From contig NZ_MBTA01000012.1 of assembly GCF_003609575.1 (NCBI RefSeq), positions 1 through 64,000 on the forward strand: 64,000 nt of DNA. Direction: 5' to 3'. The position numbers and the translations under genes were made by a program. Shown in pieces: positions 21,175-30,371 of this stretch. The first letter of the stretch is position 1, and every line of letters starts with the position of its first letter. The stretch comes from Pelobium manganitolerans (GTDB lineage: Bacteria; Bacteroidota; Bacteroidia; Sphingobacteriales; Sphingobacteriaceae). The notes under the pieces are model-generated. The model saw only the letters and a list, made by a program, of their open reading frames with translations, did no database searches and was not told the origin of the DNA.

Positions 21175-22482
21175 ATGAAACTTTACTCTACAAACAACCA
21201 TAATTTAGCCGTTGATTTAGAAACTGCTGTTTTCAATAGCCTTCCGGCAGATAAAGGTCTTTACATGCCCAATGTATTGCCTAAGTTAGATGATGCAGTA
21301 ATTGCCGGATGGGATAAAAAATCGCTACAGGAAATTGCTTTTGATTTGGCCTATGCGTTGTTAAAAGATGATATTTCTGCCCAAGATTTACGTGCAATTA
21401 TAAATGACGCTGCAAATTTTGATGCGCCTTTGGTGCCTCTACAGGATGATACCTACATATTAGAGCTGTTTCACGGCCCTTCATTAGCGTTTAAAGATTT
21501 TGGCGGGCGTTTTATGAGCCGTATTATGGCGCATTTCCTTAAAAAGGAGCAAAAGGAAATCCGCATTTTGGTAGCTACTTCTGGCGATACCGGAGGCGCC
21601 GTAGCTTTAGGCTTTTTAGATGTGCCGGGCATTAAAGTAACCATTCTGTATCCGAAAGGAAAAGTTAGCCCTATACAGGAATTGCAGCTTACTACCAACG
21701 GCAACAACATTGAAGCTATTGCTGTTGATGGCACTTTTGATGATTGCCAAGCCCTGGTTAAAAAAGCCTTTCATGATCCCGAGCTGAATGAGAAGTTCAA
21801 CCTTACTTCGGCAAATTCCATAAATATCAGCCGTTTAATTCCGCAGATGTTTTACTATGCAAACAGTTATGCGCGTTTGAAAAACGATTATGAGGATATA
21901 ATTTTCGTAACTCCAAGTGGCAACTTCGGCAATATTGCGGCCGGCATAATGGCTTATAAAATGGGTTTACCTGTAAAGCGTTTTATTGCCGCTACCAACA
22001 GCAATGATATCGTGCCGCAGTATTTAACCAGCGGAAACTATCAGCCAAGACCATCTGTGCAAACCTTAGCTAATGCTATGGACGTTGGCGACCCGAGCAA
22101 TTTTGTACGTATTATGGACATGTTTGGGAAAGATTTGGATGCGCTTAAGCAAATGGTGGGCGCCTACGCCTATAATGACGAGCAGATAAAAACTGCTATT
22201 TCTGAAGTTTACAATCGCAAAAAATATGTGCTTTGTCCGCACACCGCAACCGGATATTTAGCTGTGAAAGACATCAAAGCTGATGACGAACAAAACAAAG
22301 ACAAAGCGGCTTACGTGATTTTATCTACTGCACATCCGTGTAAATTTCCGGATGTTTTTGGCGAATTAGGCATTAATTACGAAGAACCAGAACAAGTAAA
22401 AGCGCTTTATCAAAAAGAAAAGCAGGTAAAACAGATGGGCAAAAGCTTTGAAGAGTTTAAAGCTTTTCTGATAAATGAATAA
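21175..22482 (+). CDS. thrC: Threonine synthase
   Basis: A PLP enzyme that converts O-phosphohomoserine to threonine. PLP-lysine motif HGPSLAFKDFGGRF, phosphate-loop region VATSGDTGGAVALGF, and VTPSGNFGNIAAG are present in a 435-residue protein of the long, yeast/E. coli-like class. It ends the thrABC unit. The 82-base gap to thrB is filled with low-complexity CTAACAAC-type sequence rather than a promoter I can recognise. Confidence 0.96.
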   Translation: MKLYSTNNHNLAVDLETAVFNSLPADKGLYMPNVLPKLDDAVIAGWDKKSLQEIAFDLAYALLKDDISAQDLRAIINDAANFDAPLVPLQDDTYILELFHGPSLAFKDFGGRFMSRIMAHFLKKEQKEIRILVATSGDTGGAVALGFLDVPGIKVTILYPKGKVSPIQELQLTTNGNNIEAIAVDGTFDDCQALVKKAFHDPELNEKFNLTSANSINISRLIPQMFYYANSYARLKNDYEDIIFVTPSGNFGNIAAGIMAYKMGLPVKRFIAATNSNDIVPQYLTSGNYQPRPSVQTLANAMDVGDPSNFVRIMDMFGKDLDALKQMVGAYAYNDEQIKTAISEVYNRKKYVLCPHTATGYLAVKDIKADDEQNKDKAAYVILSTAHPCKFPDVFGELGINYEEPEQVKALYQKEKQVKQMGKSFEEFKAFLINE

Positions 22483-22581
22483 TCGCGGGAACAACGGTTC
22501 GGTAATATTTTAAAAAGTAAAATGCGGTTGTTAAATCAGGATTAATAAACGCCGTAGCAAGTTCAGCTCATTTTTAATATC

Positions 22582-23610
22582 TTACCAAAACCGCGTAGGT
22601 TGTAGTATTTTAAGCTTGTTATTAAGAGTTAAGCCAAGCATAATCTCCTGGGTTCCGTCAGAAACTGTGTTCAATTGCGAACGGGTAAAGTCATAAGCGT
22701 AGCTGATGTGTAAAAGCGAAGAGATGTTAAAGCCCAGTATGCCCGAGTAAACTTTGGCGCTTCTGTAGCTGCCTCCAACCCAAAATTTATCTTTAAAAGC
22801 TAGCTTGGCGTTAAAATCTACAGATAGCGGAGCAGGCTGAGCCATTTTCGCCATTAATGACGGAATTAGCGAGATGTTATCTGTTAACCAAAATTTATAG
22901 CCGGCGGTAGCGAAATAATGCGGTACGGTTTTACGGTTTGTGAAATTATCATTTCCGTGTATTGTTGTTTTTTGCGGCAAAAGTTGTTGTACAGAGGCGC
23001 CTATAAAGTAATTATAATCATACATCCAAAACCCTATGTTTAAGTCTGGCGCTATTTTGCCACTTTGCGCAGCCACAAGAGCAGGATCGTCATCATTTTC
23101 AGGATCTAAAGTGGTGGCGTTTAGGCCTGTTTTTAAGAATCCAATACCTATACCCAAAGCAATGTTTATCCGCGAAGACAAGCCCATATGGTAAGCGTAA
23201 GTTAAGCTTCCCGAGATTTGTTTAAGCTGACCGGCTTTGTCATCCATAAATATAAAACCCAAACCATGATGAGGCTCAGAAGCCGCGTAGTCTTCGCGAT
23301 AGTTATGCACATACATTCCTGTCCCCGTCATGTTGAAAGAAGTAGCGGTAGTTTTTTCATCTTTTTTGCCCAAAGGGAAATGCAGGCTTAAGTAATTTGT
23401 TTCAGGACTGCCATCTAAACCTTTCCACTGTTGTCGGTGCGATGCTTTTACATCAATGTAATTCTCTATCCCCGCCAACGCCGGGTTAACGATGTAATTA
23501 TTTAAAATATATTGGGTAAACTGCGGTTTTTGTTGGGCAGCGGCGAATTTAAAAGGTGTAACTGCAAAAGCAAGGCTAAGCCAAAAAAGAAAGCGCGCTA
23601 TTTCCTTCAT
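22582..23610 (-). CDS. PorP/SprF family type IX secretion membrane protein
   Basis: A 342-residue outer-membrane protein with a signal peptide (about 1-25) and the family opening QQKPQFTQYILNNYIVNPALAGIENYIDVKASHRQQWKGL. It then has a beta-barrel pattern of alternating aromatic strands. PorP/SprF proteins sit next to, and help export or anchor, surface proteins with a type B (gliding) sorting domain. That fits here: its ATG overlaps the stop of the large upstream gene by 4 bases, so the two are translated together. Confidence 0.92.
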   Translation of the reverse strand: MKEIARFLFWLSLAFAVTPFKFAAAQQKPQFTQYILNNYIVNPALAGIENYIDVKASHRQQWKGLDGSPETNYLSLHFPLGKKDEKTTATSFNMTGTGMYVHNYREDYAASEPHHGLGFIFMDDKAGQLKQISGSLTYAYHMGLSSRINIALGIGIGFLKTGLNATTLDPENDDDPALVAAQSGKIAPDLNIGFWMYDYNYFIGASVQQLLPQKTTIHGNDNFTNRKTVPHYFATAGYKFWLTDNISLIPSLMAKMAQPAPLSVDFNAKLAFKDKFWVGGSYRSAKVYSGILGFNISSLLHISYAYDFTRSQLNTVSDGTQEIMLGLTLNNKLKILQPTRFW

Positions 23611-26600
23611 CTTACGATAGTTACAGATCCAGAATATTTAAGCGTTTTTTCTGGGATATTGATGATGTAGTAATATGCCCCTTCGGGTAAATCTTGGTTG
23701 CCTTTTTTGCCGTTCCAGCCCTGTGTATAAATACCTTGGTAAACAATATCGCCATAACGGTTATATAATGTGAGCATAGGCGAAGGATAGCTTTCTAGAT
23801 ACTTAATATTCCATGTGTCATTTATCCCGTCTCCGTTTGGCGTAAAAACATTCGGGATTTGTGGCGTTTGCAACACTCTTACCGTTACACTGTCTGTTGT
23901 GCTGCAACCAAATTGGTTAGTCACAATCAGGTGGTAGGTGGTGTTTTGTGAGGGCGACGCTACGGGGTTTAAGATAGTTGAGGCACTAAGCCCTTCTTGG
24001 GGAAACCAGGCATAGCTTAAGCCGCTTCCAGAAACTAAAGGATTTAATGCGACGGATCCGCCTACTAAAATAGTTTCTTCGCGGTTTAAATTGATTTTTG
24101 GATTAGCGAAAACCTGAATAGTTTGCTGAAGCGCTTTTTTACAGCCATTGCTACTTACAAATTCGTAGTTAATGGTATGTATGCCTTCTCCGGCCACAGC
24201 TGGCGAGAATACACCGTCGCTACTAACCCCGTTACCAGAAAAAATCGCTTTTCCGGGTAAGCCGTTGTTCTCTTTCGCTTGGCTAATTAAAAAGGGGGCA
24301 TCATTAATACAAACAGCCGGTATGCTGTCAAAAGCAATCTGAGGCGCAGCTTTCAAAATAATTGTTTTTTCCTGCACATCCGCGCAGCTCTGGCCCGAGT
24401 AAACAACCATTCGCACTTTAACCGTTTTACTTAGCGGTGTAAAAAACTCCGGATAAAAATGGGTGTACACTCTTTTGGATCCGCTTCCTCTCAATTCGGG
24501 ATATTCATCGCTTTCTTTTTGGTCGGGACGGTTGTCGTAATCAAAATACCAGTCTATTTTAGTAATCTCACCAAAATCAACAGAAGCCAAATCTTTAAAC
24601 CGTATACCTGCGTCAACACAAAGATTATCCTCGTTCACAAGCTCAAAATCAGCTTTAGGTATGCTTCCGTTTACCGTAAATGCTTTTTCAATCACGGTGG
24701 CGCATCCGGTAAGTGCGGACCTAACTGTAAGTTTTACTTGATAAGTTTTTGCTTGATGATAGAGGTGTGTGCCATCTTTTTCGGTGGAAAAATTTTTTGT
24801 TCCAGAAGCAGGATCTCCAAAATCCCACAAATAAGTGAGGTTGCTACCGTCTGCAATAGTAGAGTTGTTGACGAAAGTTGCAGATGCATCTTTAAGGCAA
24901 ATATCGGGAGTTTGAAAATTGGCTATGGGCGTTGGGCCTACAACAACTTTAATCACGTTGCTTTTGCTTGTAGAGTCACATGCAGATATTACAACTCGGC
25001 GATAAGAAACGGAGCTTTGGCTTTGTGGCGGATCATAATCAATTGTAGTTGCACCCGGGATATTGTTAAAAGTTGTCCCGTCGGGTGACGATTGCCATTG
25101 ATATTGGTAAGCGCCATTTCCGCCCGATGGCGTGCTTCCTTTGATAAGTTCGGCGTCGCCGGTATCGCAAAAAACGGTTTTTGCAAGTGCTATTGAATTT
25201 GAGGAAACTGCCGGCGTGGCGATGATTTTAATGTCTTCTTGGGTGGTACTTTCTCCATCGTAATTGCCGCCTGGCACAGGGCTGTTATTGGCTTCATACG
25301 ATGTTTTTGCTGATCCGAAAGCATCTGTTTTCGCGGTAATAAGCCGTTGAGGGTCTGACGCCGTTCTTGTAGGGTCAAGATATAAAGCCTGCGCGCTAGC
25401 GTTCAGTATGCCTAAAGACGCAGCACAATTTACTGTGAATTTTAATTTTAAAGTTAATGTGTCTCCCGAAGGAATGTTAAACGGGCCGGTGCGAATGTTG
25501 AGTTTCCCGTGGGATACTTCAAATATGCTGCCCGGGTTAGTAACTTTAGTCTCTCCGGTTATGGTAGCCGAAATGCTATCACAAAGAAGATATTGCGAAA
25601 ATAAACCCTCTACCATTACACCGCCTGCATTTCCCACGTTCTGGGCATTATAAACTTGGACAGTGTATTCTACCTTGCTGCCTTTAAAAACATTGCCGGC
25701 GGGACTTTGGCTCTTTAAAGTAGTGTGTAATATGGGATAACACGAAGCCCCGCCACTTTGCAAATACGCGGGTAAGTCGGCTATATTATAACGGATGCTC
25801 TGGCCATTTGTGCCGTCTTGGGCGCCATGTTTCTCGCCCGAGTTTTCCGGGGTGCTTCCGGCTTTGCCACCCAATATATTTATGGAAACTTTGGCTGTTT
25901 GCGGCATCGAAAAGAATACGAGTCCGCCACCTCCGCCGCCGCCAGTTCCATGTTTATTTCCCTGCTTATCAGTCGGGGTGTCTCCGCCGTTTCCGCCCTT
26001 GGCCTCAATAGTTAAGGTAGATGAAGTATCCGGATTGGAAACTTTAAGGAACACCGTTCCGCCGGCGCCGCCACCTCCGGCACCGTCTGGTGCCGATCCT
26101 ACGGCACCTATCTCCCCGTTTCCGCCGTTGGCCAGCACAATTCCGCTACCGGTTATGCTGCCTACATTGATCAGTACTAAGCCGCCACCAACGCCCCCTT
26201 TTACACCACTAAGCGAATTGTTGGCATCTCCGCCACCACCACCGCCGCCCATAATCAAGCGTTTCAGATCAGGCGTGTTTTGATAAGTGGTAGAACCTGG
26301 CCTGCCCCCGTTCGGGAAATCGCTGCCCATTGTACTTACGCCGTTGCCGCCCACACCGCCGTAACCTCCATTTCCGCCGCCTCCGCCACCGGCATTATGG
26401 TCATTTCCTCCACCACCACCATTTGCGGGTGCGCCCTTTCCGAAAGCCCCTCTTGGTAAACCTTCTTCTGGCAACGTAACTTCGTTATAGCCGTCCCACA
26501 TAAACTTGGGCGTTCCCGCAATACCTTCTCCTTTGCCCGAAGCTTGTGTCGAGCTAGAAGAAACCGCGTAGATATTAGCGACGTTATTACCCGAATTGGC

Positions 26601-27293
26601 CTTAAGTCCATATCCTCCCCTAAATCCCTTAGAAGAAGCATCTATTTTACGGCCATTAAAGTTCATGCTTCCCGAAACATCAAAAGCCACAATACCGCCT
26701 ACAGACCCGTTAAAAGGCGGTGTGGAAATGTTTGATGTAAGCAACAGATTAGAATATTGAGGCACCCTTACAATTTGAAAAGTTCTTTTCCCCCTGTACG
26801 CGTCGCCCGGTTGGTTAACATAAGCGTGAACGGTGCCTTTATTTAAGCCTGCGGCCCTAAAATTAAGATTGCCTCCCGTTAATGGGACATCATTAGTGGC
26901 AATGGCATATTCAAAATATCCTGTATTATTTATGTATTTATAACCGGTGCCTCCTAAGCCGTCTGGCCCAGAATTAGGGATGCCCGCACCGTAGGTTATG
27001 GTGTTATCGTAATTTATCTGCGCATCTTGCATTTGGATGATGAGCACCATATCTCCTGCTTTAATCTGCTGACTGCCAAAGCTATTATTATAGGCGTCTG
27101 TTGCCGGCACCGCTAATAAAGTTACCGATCTACCGCCCTCTGGGATAGAAGCCTTGGCCGCTGGCGGGTAATAGGTGTTAACAGCGGAAGCTGCATTTGC
27201 AGCACCGTCTAAACCCGGTGTGCCACATATTTGCGCATAGCTTAAGCTTACTGCCAAAAAATTAAAAGCTGTTATTAAAGCAGATTTTATCAT
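23607..27293 (-). CDS. Large T9SS cargo protein with PKD domain and type B sorting domain
   Basis: A secreted surface protein of 1228 residues. A signal peptide (about 1-20) is followed by a glycine-rich region (about 280-470, with several runs of five or six Gly that suggest a flexible or spiny structure), a conserved DUF11-like domain (about 520-640), immunoglobulin-like and PKD domains (YLWDFGDP near 820), and a C-terminal gliding-motility domain opening VFTPNGDGINDTWNIKY and ending KYSGSVTIVR. The tail is the sorting signal read by the type IX system. It is a likely adhesin or matrix component; the ligand is unknown. The paired PorP/SprF gene follows. Confidence 0.9.
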   Translation of the reverse strand: MIKSALITAFNFLAVSLSYAQICGTPGLDGAANAASAVNTYYPPAAKASIPEGGRSVTLLAVPATDAYNNSFGSQQIKAGDMVLIIQMQDAQINYDNTITYGAGIPNSGPDGLGGTGYKYINNTGYFEYAIATNDVPLTGGNLNFRAAGLNKGTVHAYVNQPGDAYRGKRTFQIVRVPQYSNLLLTSNISTPPFNGSVGGIVAFDVSGSMNFNGRKIDASSKGFRGGYGLKANSGNNVANIYAVSSSSTQASGKGEGIAGTPKFMWDGYNEVTLPEEGLPRGAFGKGAPANGGGGGNDHNAGGGGGGNGGYGGVGGNGVSTMGSDFPNGGRPGSTTYQNTPDLKRLIMGGGGGGGDANNSLSGVKGGVGGGLVLINVGSITGSGIVLANGGNGEIGAVGSAPDGAGGGGAGGTVFLKVSNPDTSSTLTIEAKGGNGGDTPTDKQGNKHGTGGGGGGGLVFFSMPQTAKVSINILGGKAGSTPENSGEKHGAQDGTNGQSIRYNIADLPAYLQSGGASCYPILHTTLKSQSPAGNVFKGSKVEYTVQVYNAQNVGNAGGVMVEGLFSQYLLCDSISATITGETKVTNPGSIFEVSHGKLNIRTGPFNIPSGDTLTLKLKFTVNCAASLGILNASAQALYLDPTRTASDPQRLITAKTDAFGSAKTSYEANNSPVPGGNYDGESTTQEDIKIIATPAVSSNSIALAKTVFCDTGDAELIKGSTPSGGNGAYQYQWQSSPDGTTFNNIPGATTIDYDPPQSQSSVSYRRVVISACDSTSKSNVIKVVVGPTPIANFQTPDICLKDASATFVNNSTIADGSNLTYLWDFGDPASGTKNFSTEKDGTHLYHQAKTYQVKLTVRSALTGCATVIEKAFTVNGSIPKADFELVNEDNLCVDAGIRFKDLASVDFGEITKIDWYFDYDNRPDQKESDEYPELRGSGSKRVYTHFYPEFFTPLSKTVKVRMVVYSGQSCADVQEKTIILKAAPQIAFDSIPAVCINDAPFLISQAKENNGLPGKAIFSGNGVSSDGVFSPAVAGEGIHTINYEFVSSNGCKKALQQTIQVFANPKINLNREETILVGGSVALNPLVSGSGLSYAWFPQEGLSASTILNPVASPSQNTTYHLIVTNQFGCSTTDSVTVRVLQTPQIPNVFTPNGDGINDTWNIKYLESYPSPMLTLYNRYGDIVYQGIYTQGWNGKKGNQDLPEGAYYYIINIPEKTLKYSGSVTIVR

Positions 27294-27604
27294 TTATTTA
27301 AGCATAGATGTTTCTATGCAGATAGGTGCAATTGGTGATTTTTTAAATATAAATGATTTGTGTTGGCATTTGATGAAAATAAAGCTAAATTATTTTCGCT
27401 CGCAGGGAAATTTGTAAAAAGAAATAGCACACGCCTTCTTTTGAAAGTTTTAGAATACTAAGTTTGGACGCTTGTTTAAGGAATGCCGTTAAGAATGATT
27501 GCCCATAAGCACATAAGAAATGTGGCAAAGCAGTGTATTAACGAAGGAAAGTGTAATCCAGCTAATTATTCAGATGCTTTTTAGGATGACGGTTTTGCGC
27601 AAAT
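27294..27604 (-). promoter_or_regulatory. Gene-free region with probable promoter of the T9SS pair
   Basis: No gene is seen here. On the minus strand TTTC (27407-27410), 19 bases, then TAGCTTTA (27380-27387) differs from the TTTG-N19-TAnnTTTG consensus at one base in each box. A small hairpin GCATAG/CTATGC (27302-27319) would sit in the leader just before the start codon. The remaining 200 bases towards the AraC remnant show nothing I can name. Confidence 0.45.
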
Positions 27605-28138
27605 TTAAAAGCCTACTGTTGGTTTTACCCTGCTATGCGGAAAGCCGAAATATTTCTTAAATGCAATGCTAAAGTTGTTTTGATGAGAAAAGCCAACCAT
27701 AGTAGCCACTTCACTTATCGCTAATTTCTCATCGCACAAAAGTTGTCGGGCTTTCTCCATGCGTAAACGCGTAATGTACTCATAAACGGTTGAGCCGAAA
27801 TAGGTTTTGAAGCCTTTGCGGAGCTTAAATTCATTTAAACCTATCTCCCGCGATAAATCCTTCTGATTAGGCGGAACAGCGAACCGTCTTTTTAGCAACG
27901 CGCTCGCTTTTTCAAGTTTAATAATGTCATGGTCATTGCCAAAGTCTTTTTCTAGCTGTTGACTGCGGTAAGTTGCTTTTAGCTGGCAGTACAGTAACTC
28001 CAATAGCAGATCCTCTAACAGTTTGCGTCCGTTTTTTTTGGTGTTGTTGAAGTTGGAGAGTAGGTTTAAAATACGTTGTTTTTCTGGGCTCAGCAATATG
28101 TTACTCAAGCTATCTAGCGGTTGCGCGCCAGCTTCAAT
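27605..28138 (-). pseudogene. AraC-family regulator, 5'-truncated
   Basis: The remaining 167-178 codons hold a complete AraC/XylS DNA-binding domain: DLSREIGLNEFKLRKGFK and ISEVATMVGFSHQNNFSIAFKKYFGFPHSRVK. They also hold the preceding helical segment (LLEDLLLELL), as in PchR-like siderophore regulators. These normally exceed 300 residues, so the N-terminal sensing half is missing. No ATG start exists; only a TTG at 28108 would serve. The open frame is closed by TAA at 28142-28144, just where the neighbouring receptor fragment begins. A DNA-binding stump could still be made, but I think it a remnant. Confidence 0.75.
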
Positions 28139-29166
28139 TAGTTAATTGGAAACCCTATGATGCTTTGGAGATTACCGCGGGTGGCCGGTATGATTTTATA
28201 GTAAATTACGGCTGGCGTTTAGACCCTTTTCTTGCGGTCCAGTATAAAGTTGCGCCTTTTTTAACCGCCAAAGCGGCGTACAGTACCGGCTTTAAAGCTC
28301 CGGATATGCGCAAGCTTTATCAGGTTTCGTTTAACCCGGCTTATAATTACATGATGGTGGGCAGCGCAGTACTGCGCAATACGATTAATCAACTCCGCGA
28401 AAGCGGCCAAGTGAGCCAGTACGAGTTGGAGCCAGTTTACAACGAGATAAAAGGGCTTTCACTTAATGCAGAGATGAGCAAATCATACAATGCCAGCCTC
28501 ATCTTTGAAAACCTAGCACAAAATATCCGCGTTGAGGGCGGTATCTTTTATCATGATATTGTGAACCAAATTAACCCCGTGCTGGTTGGAAAAGATATAC
28601 AAGGCAGATTTATATATGCTTACCGCAATTTTGCGCGTGCTTTTTATAAAGGGGCCGAGCTTTCTTTCAGTCTTAAAGCTACGGATCAACTTCAGCTAAG
28701 TGGCGGATACCAATATCTGGAAGCAAAAGACCAAAGCGTGGCTGATGAAATCCGCGAAGGCGGAAAATACGGTATGCCGCTGTTTGATCCAAGTACGGGA
28801 TACGTAAATTACAGTCCGTCGCCATCAGATTATTGGGGCATCGAAAACCGCTCGGTGCATATGTTTAGCGGACGTGTTTTTTATACTTTTCCGGCGCCAA
28901 AACTTACGGCGAATGTGCGTGTAAGCTACCGTGGCAAATATCCTTTTAGCGACAAAAACAATAACGGTTATTTAGATAGGTTTGACACTTTTGTGCGCGG
29001 GCATTATCTGCTAAATGCAGGTCTGGAAAAAAAGCTTCCCAAACAAAATTTGTCCCTAAGGTTCACGGCAGAGAACTTACTGAATTTTGTAGATCAAAAA
29101 GTGCCGTCGCAGCCGGGTAGGTTATTTTTTGTGGGGATGACTTATCGTTTAAACAATAAGCTATGA
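28132..29166 (+). pseudogene. TonB-dependent receptor, C-terminal fragment
   Basis: About 340 codons encode the C-terminal half of an outer-membrane TonB-dependent receptor: YSTGFKAPDMRKLY, GAELSFSLKATDQLQLSGGYQ, and the closing AENLLNFVDQ...LFFVGMTYRL barrel strands. The signal peptide, TonB box, plug domain and first strands are absent; whole receptors are about 700 residues. The frame is open back to about 28117 with no ATG, and recognisable receptor sequence (NWKPYDALEITAGGRYD) starts at about 28144. It converges at its 5' end on the truncated AraC gene, which points to a deletion that removed both starts. Its last four bases overlap the peroxidase start. Confidence 0.85.
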
Positions 29167-30296
29167 TGAGTGTTTTAAACACTAAAACTCGATTTGTTGT
29201 TGTTTTTACGATACTGGCCTGCCTAACACTAAGTTTAGCGAATTGTGCTAAAAGTGGTAATAAAGCCGACAAGCCCGATGTGGAGAAAGAAGATACACGA
29301 CCTTTAAGACAACGCTATTCCACCGCACCGCAAAATTGGCCTAAAGCAAATTGGTACCAAGGTGTTAAACAAACGGAGCTAGCTGTTTTCATATCTAACC
29401 CTAAGCCCGCCAGTGAAGAAATGCTGGTGCTGGGCAAAGCCCTGTTTTTTGATAACCGCTTAGGCAACCGTAACAATTCTTGCGCATCATGCCATGTACC
29501 AGCAAACTACTGGACAGATAAAGCCATTGTAGCAGCCGGGGGAGGCAACAGAAATTCGCCCAACATCCAAAATTCGTGGTATTTAAATGGGAATTTAATG
29601 TTAGATGGGCGGGCGGCAACATCCGCTCAGCAAATTACTTTGGCAATAGAATCGCCACACGAAATGGCCGGCAAGGTTTCGGATCTGCCAAAACGCTTAA
29701 AGGCAATTGTGGGCTATAAGCCGATGTTTGTTGCGGCTTATGGAAACGAAGACATTACGGAAGAAAAGATTTTAAATGCCATAGCGGCGTTTTCTAATAG
29801 TATTGAGAGCGGTAAAACTGCGTTTGATGATTTCGTTGAGGGCGATTACGCGGCTTTAAGTGACGAGCAGATTGAAGGGATGCATCTTTTTCGCACTAAA
29901 GCGGGATGCATTAATTGTCATAACGGGCCGTTTTTTACCGATTTAGAGTATCATAACTTGGGTTATTCTTTGGATTTTGACGGGCAGTACGACTACGGAC
30001 GTGCAAATTTTACAGATAAAGCCATTGATAGGGGAAAGTTTAGGACGCCAGGCTTGCGCAACGTTTCTTATACCGCACCTTATTTGCATAACGGAACTGT
30101 AGCATCTTTAGATGAGATGGTAGATTTATTGATAGATTCTTTGCCTCAGTTGCAAGGGCAAAAAATAGCTGGAACCTTATCGCCACATATTAAAAAGCTT
30201 AACCTAAGTTACGATGAACGCAACGCATTATTAGCTTTTTTGGGAAGTTTGAACAGTAGTCGGCCAGGCGTTCAACCTCCGGTATTGCCTCAGTAA
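29163..30296 (+). CDS. Di-haem cytochrome c peroxidase family lipoprotein
   Basis: A periplasm-facing or surface lipoprotein of 377 residues (lipobox LANC, C28). Two c-type haem sites are present, CASCH (108-112) and CINCH (250-254), in a MauG/CCP fold with LGKALFFDNRLG and TPGLRNVSYTAPYLHNG. Family members reduce hydrogen peroxide or oxidise a partner protein. The start ATG overlaps the stop of the receptor fragment (ATGA), so it was once coupled to that receptor. After the deletion it may be poorly expressed, as no promoter is evident before it. No MbnP-like gene follows, unlike the peroxidase near 60.5 kb. Confidence 0.9.
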   Translation: MMSVLNTKTRFVVVFTILACLTLSLANCAKSGNKADKPDVEKEDTRPLRQRYSTAPQNWPKANWYQGVKQTELAVFISNPKPASEEMLVLGKALFFDNRLGNRNNSCASCHVPANYWTDKAIVAAGGGNRNSPNIQNSWYLNGNLMLDGRAATSAQQITLAIESPHEMAGKVSDLPKRLKAIVGYKPMFVAAYGNEDITEEKILNAIAAFSNSIESGKTAFDDFVEGDYAALSDEQIEGMHLFRTKAGCINCHNGPFFTDLEYHNLGYSLDFDGQYDYGRANFTDKAIDRGKFRTPGLRNVSYTAPYLHNGTVASLDEMVDLLIDSLPQLQGQKIAGTLSPHIKKLNLSYDERNALLAFLGSLNSSRPGVQPPVLPQ

Positions 30297-30311
30297 ACAG
30301 AGACTGTTAAA

Positions 30312-30352
30312 AATAAACCCGCCAATTTCAATCATTTGGTGGGTTATTTTTT
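30312..30352. terminator. Bidirectional terminator
   Basis: AACCCGCCAA pairs with TTGGTGGGTT (one G-T pair) and is flanked by an A-rich and a T-rich run. It lies between the convergent peroxidase and aldo/keto reductase genes and can serve both. Confidence 0.8.
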
Positions 30353-30371
30353 GCATTATCTAGTTGGATAA

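Noticed and set aside
24459-26283. Plus-strand frames of 209 and 162 codons, the latter Pro-rich
   Set aside because: They mirror the large T9SS cargo gene; the Pro runs are the complement of its Gly runs.
28165-29166. The TonB receptor piece as a complete small receptor
   Set aside because: It lacks a signal peptide, TonB box and plug, has only a TTG start, and homology continues upstream of it to a stop near 28114.
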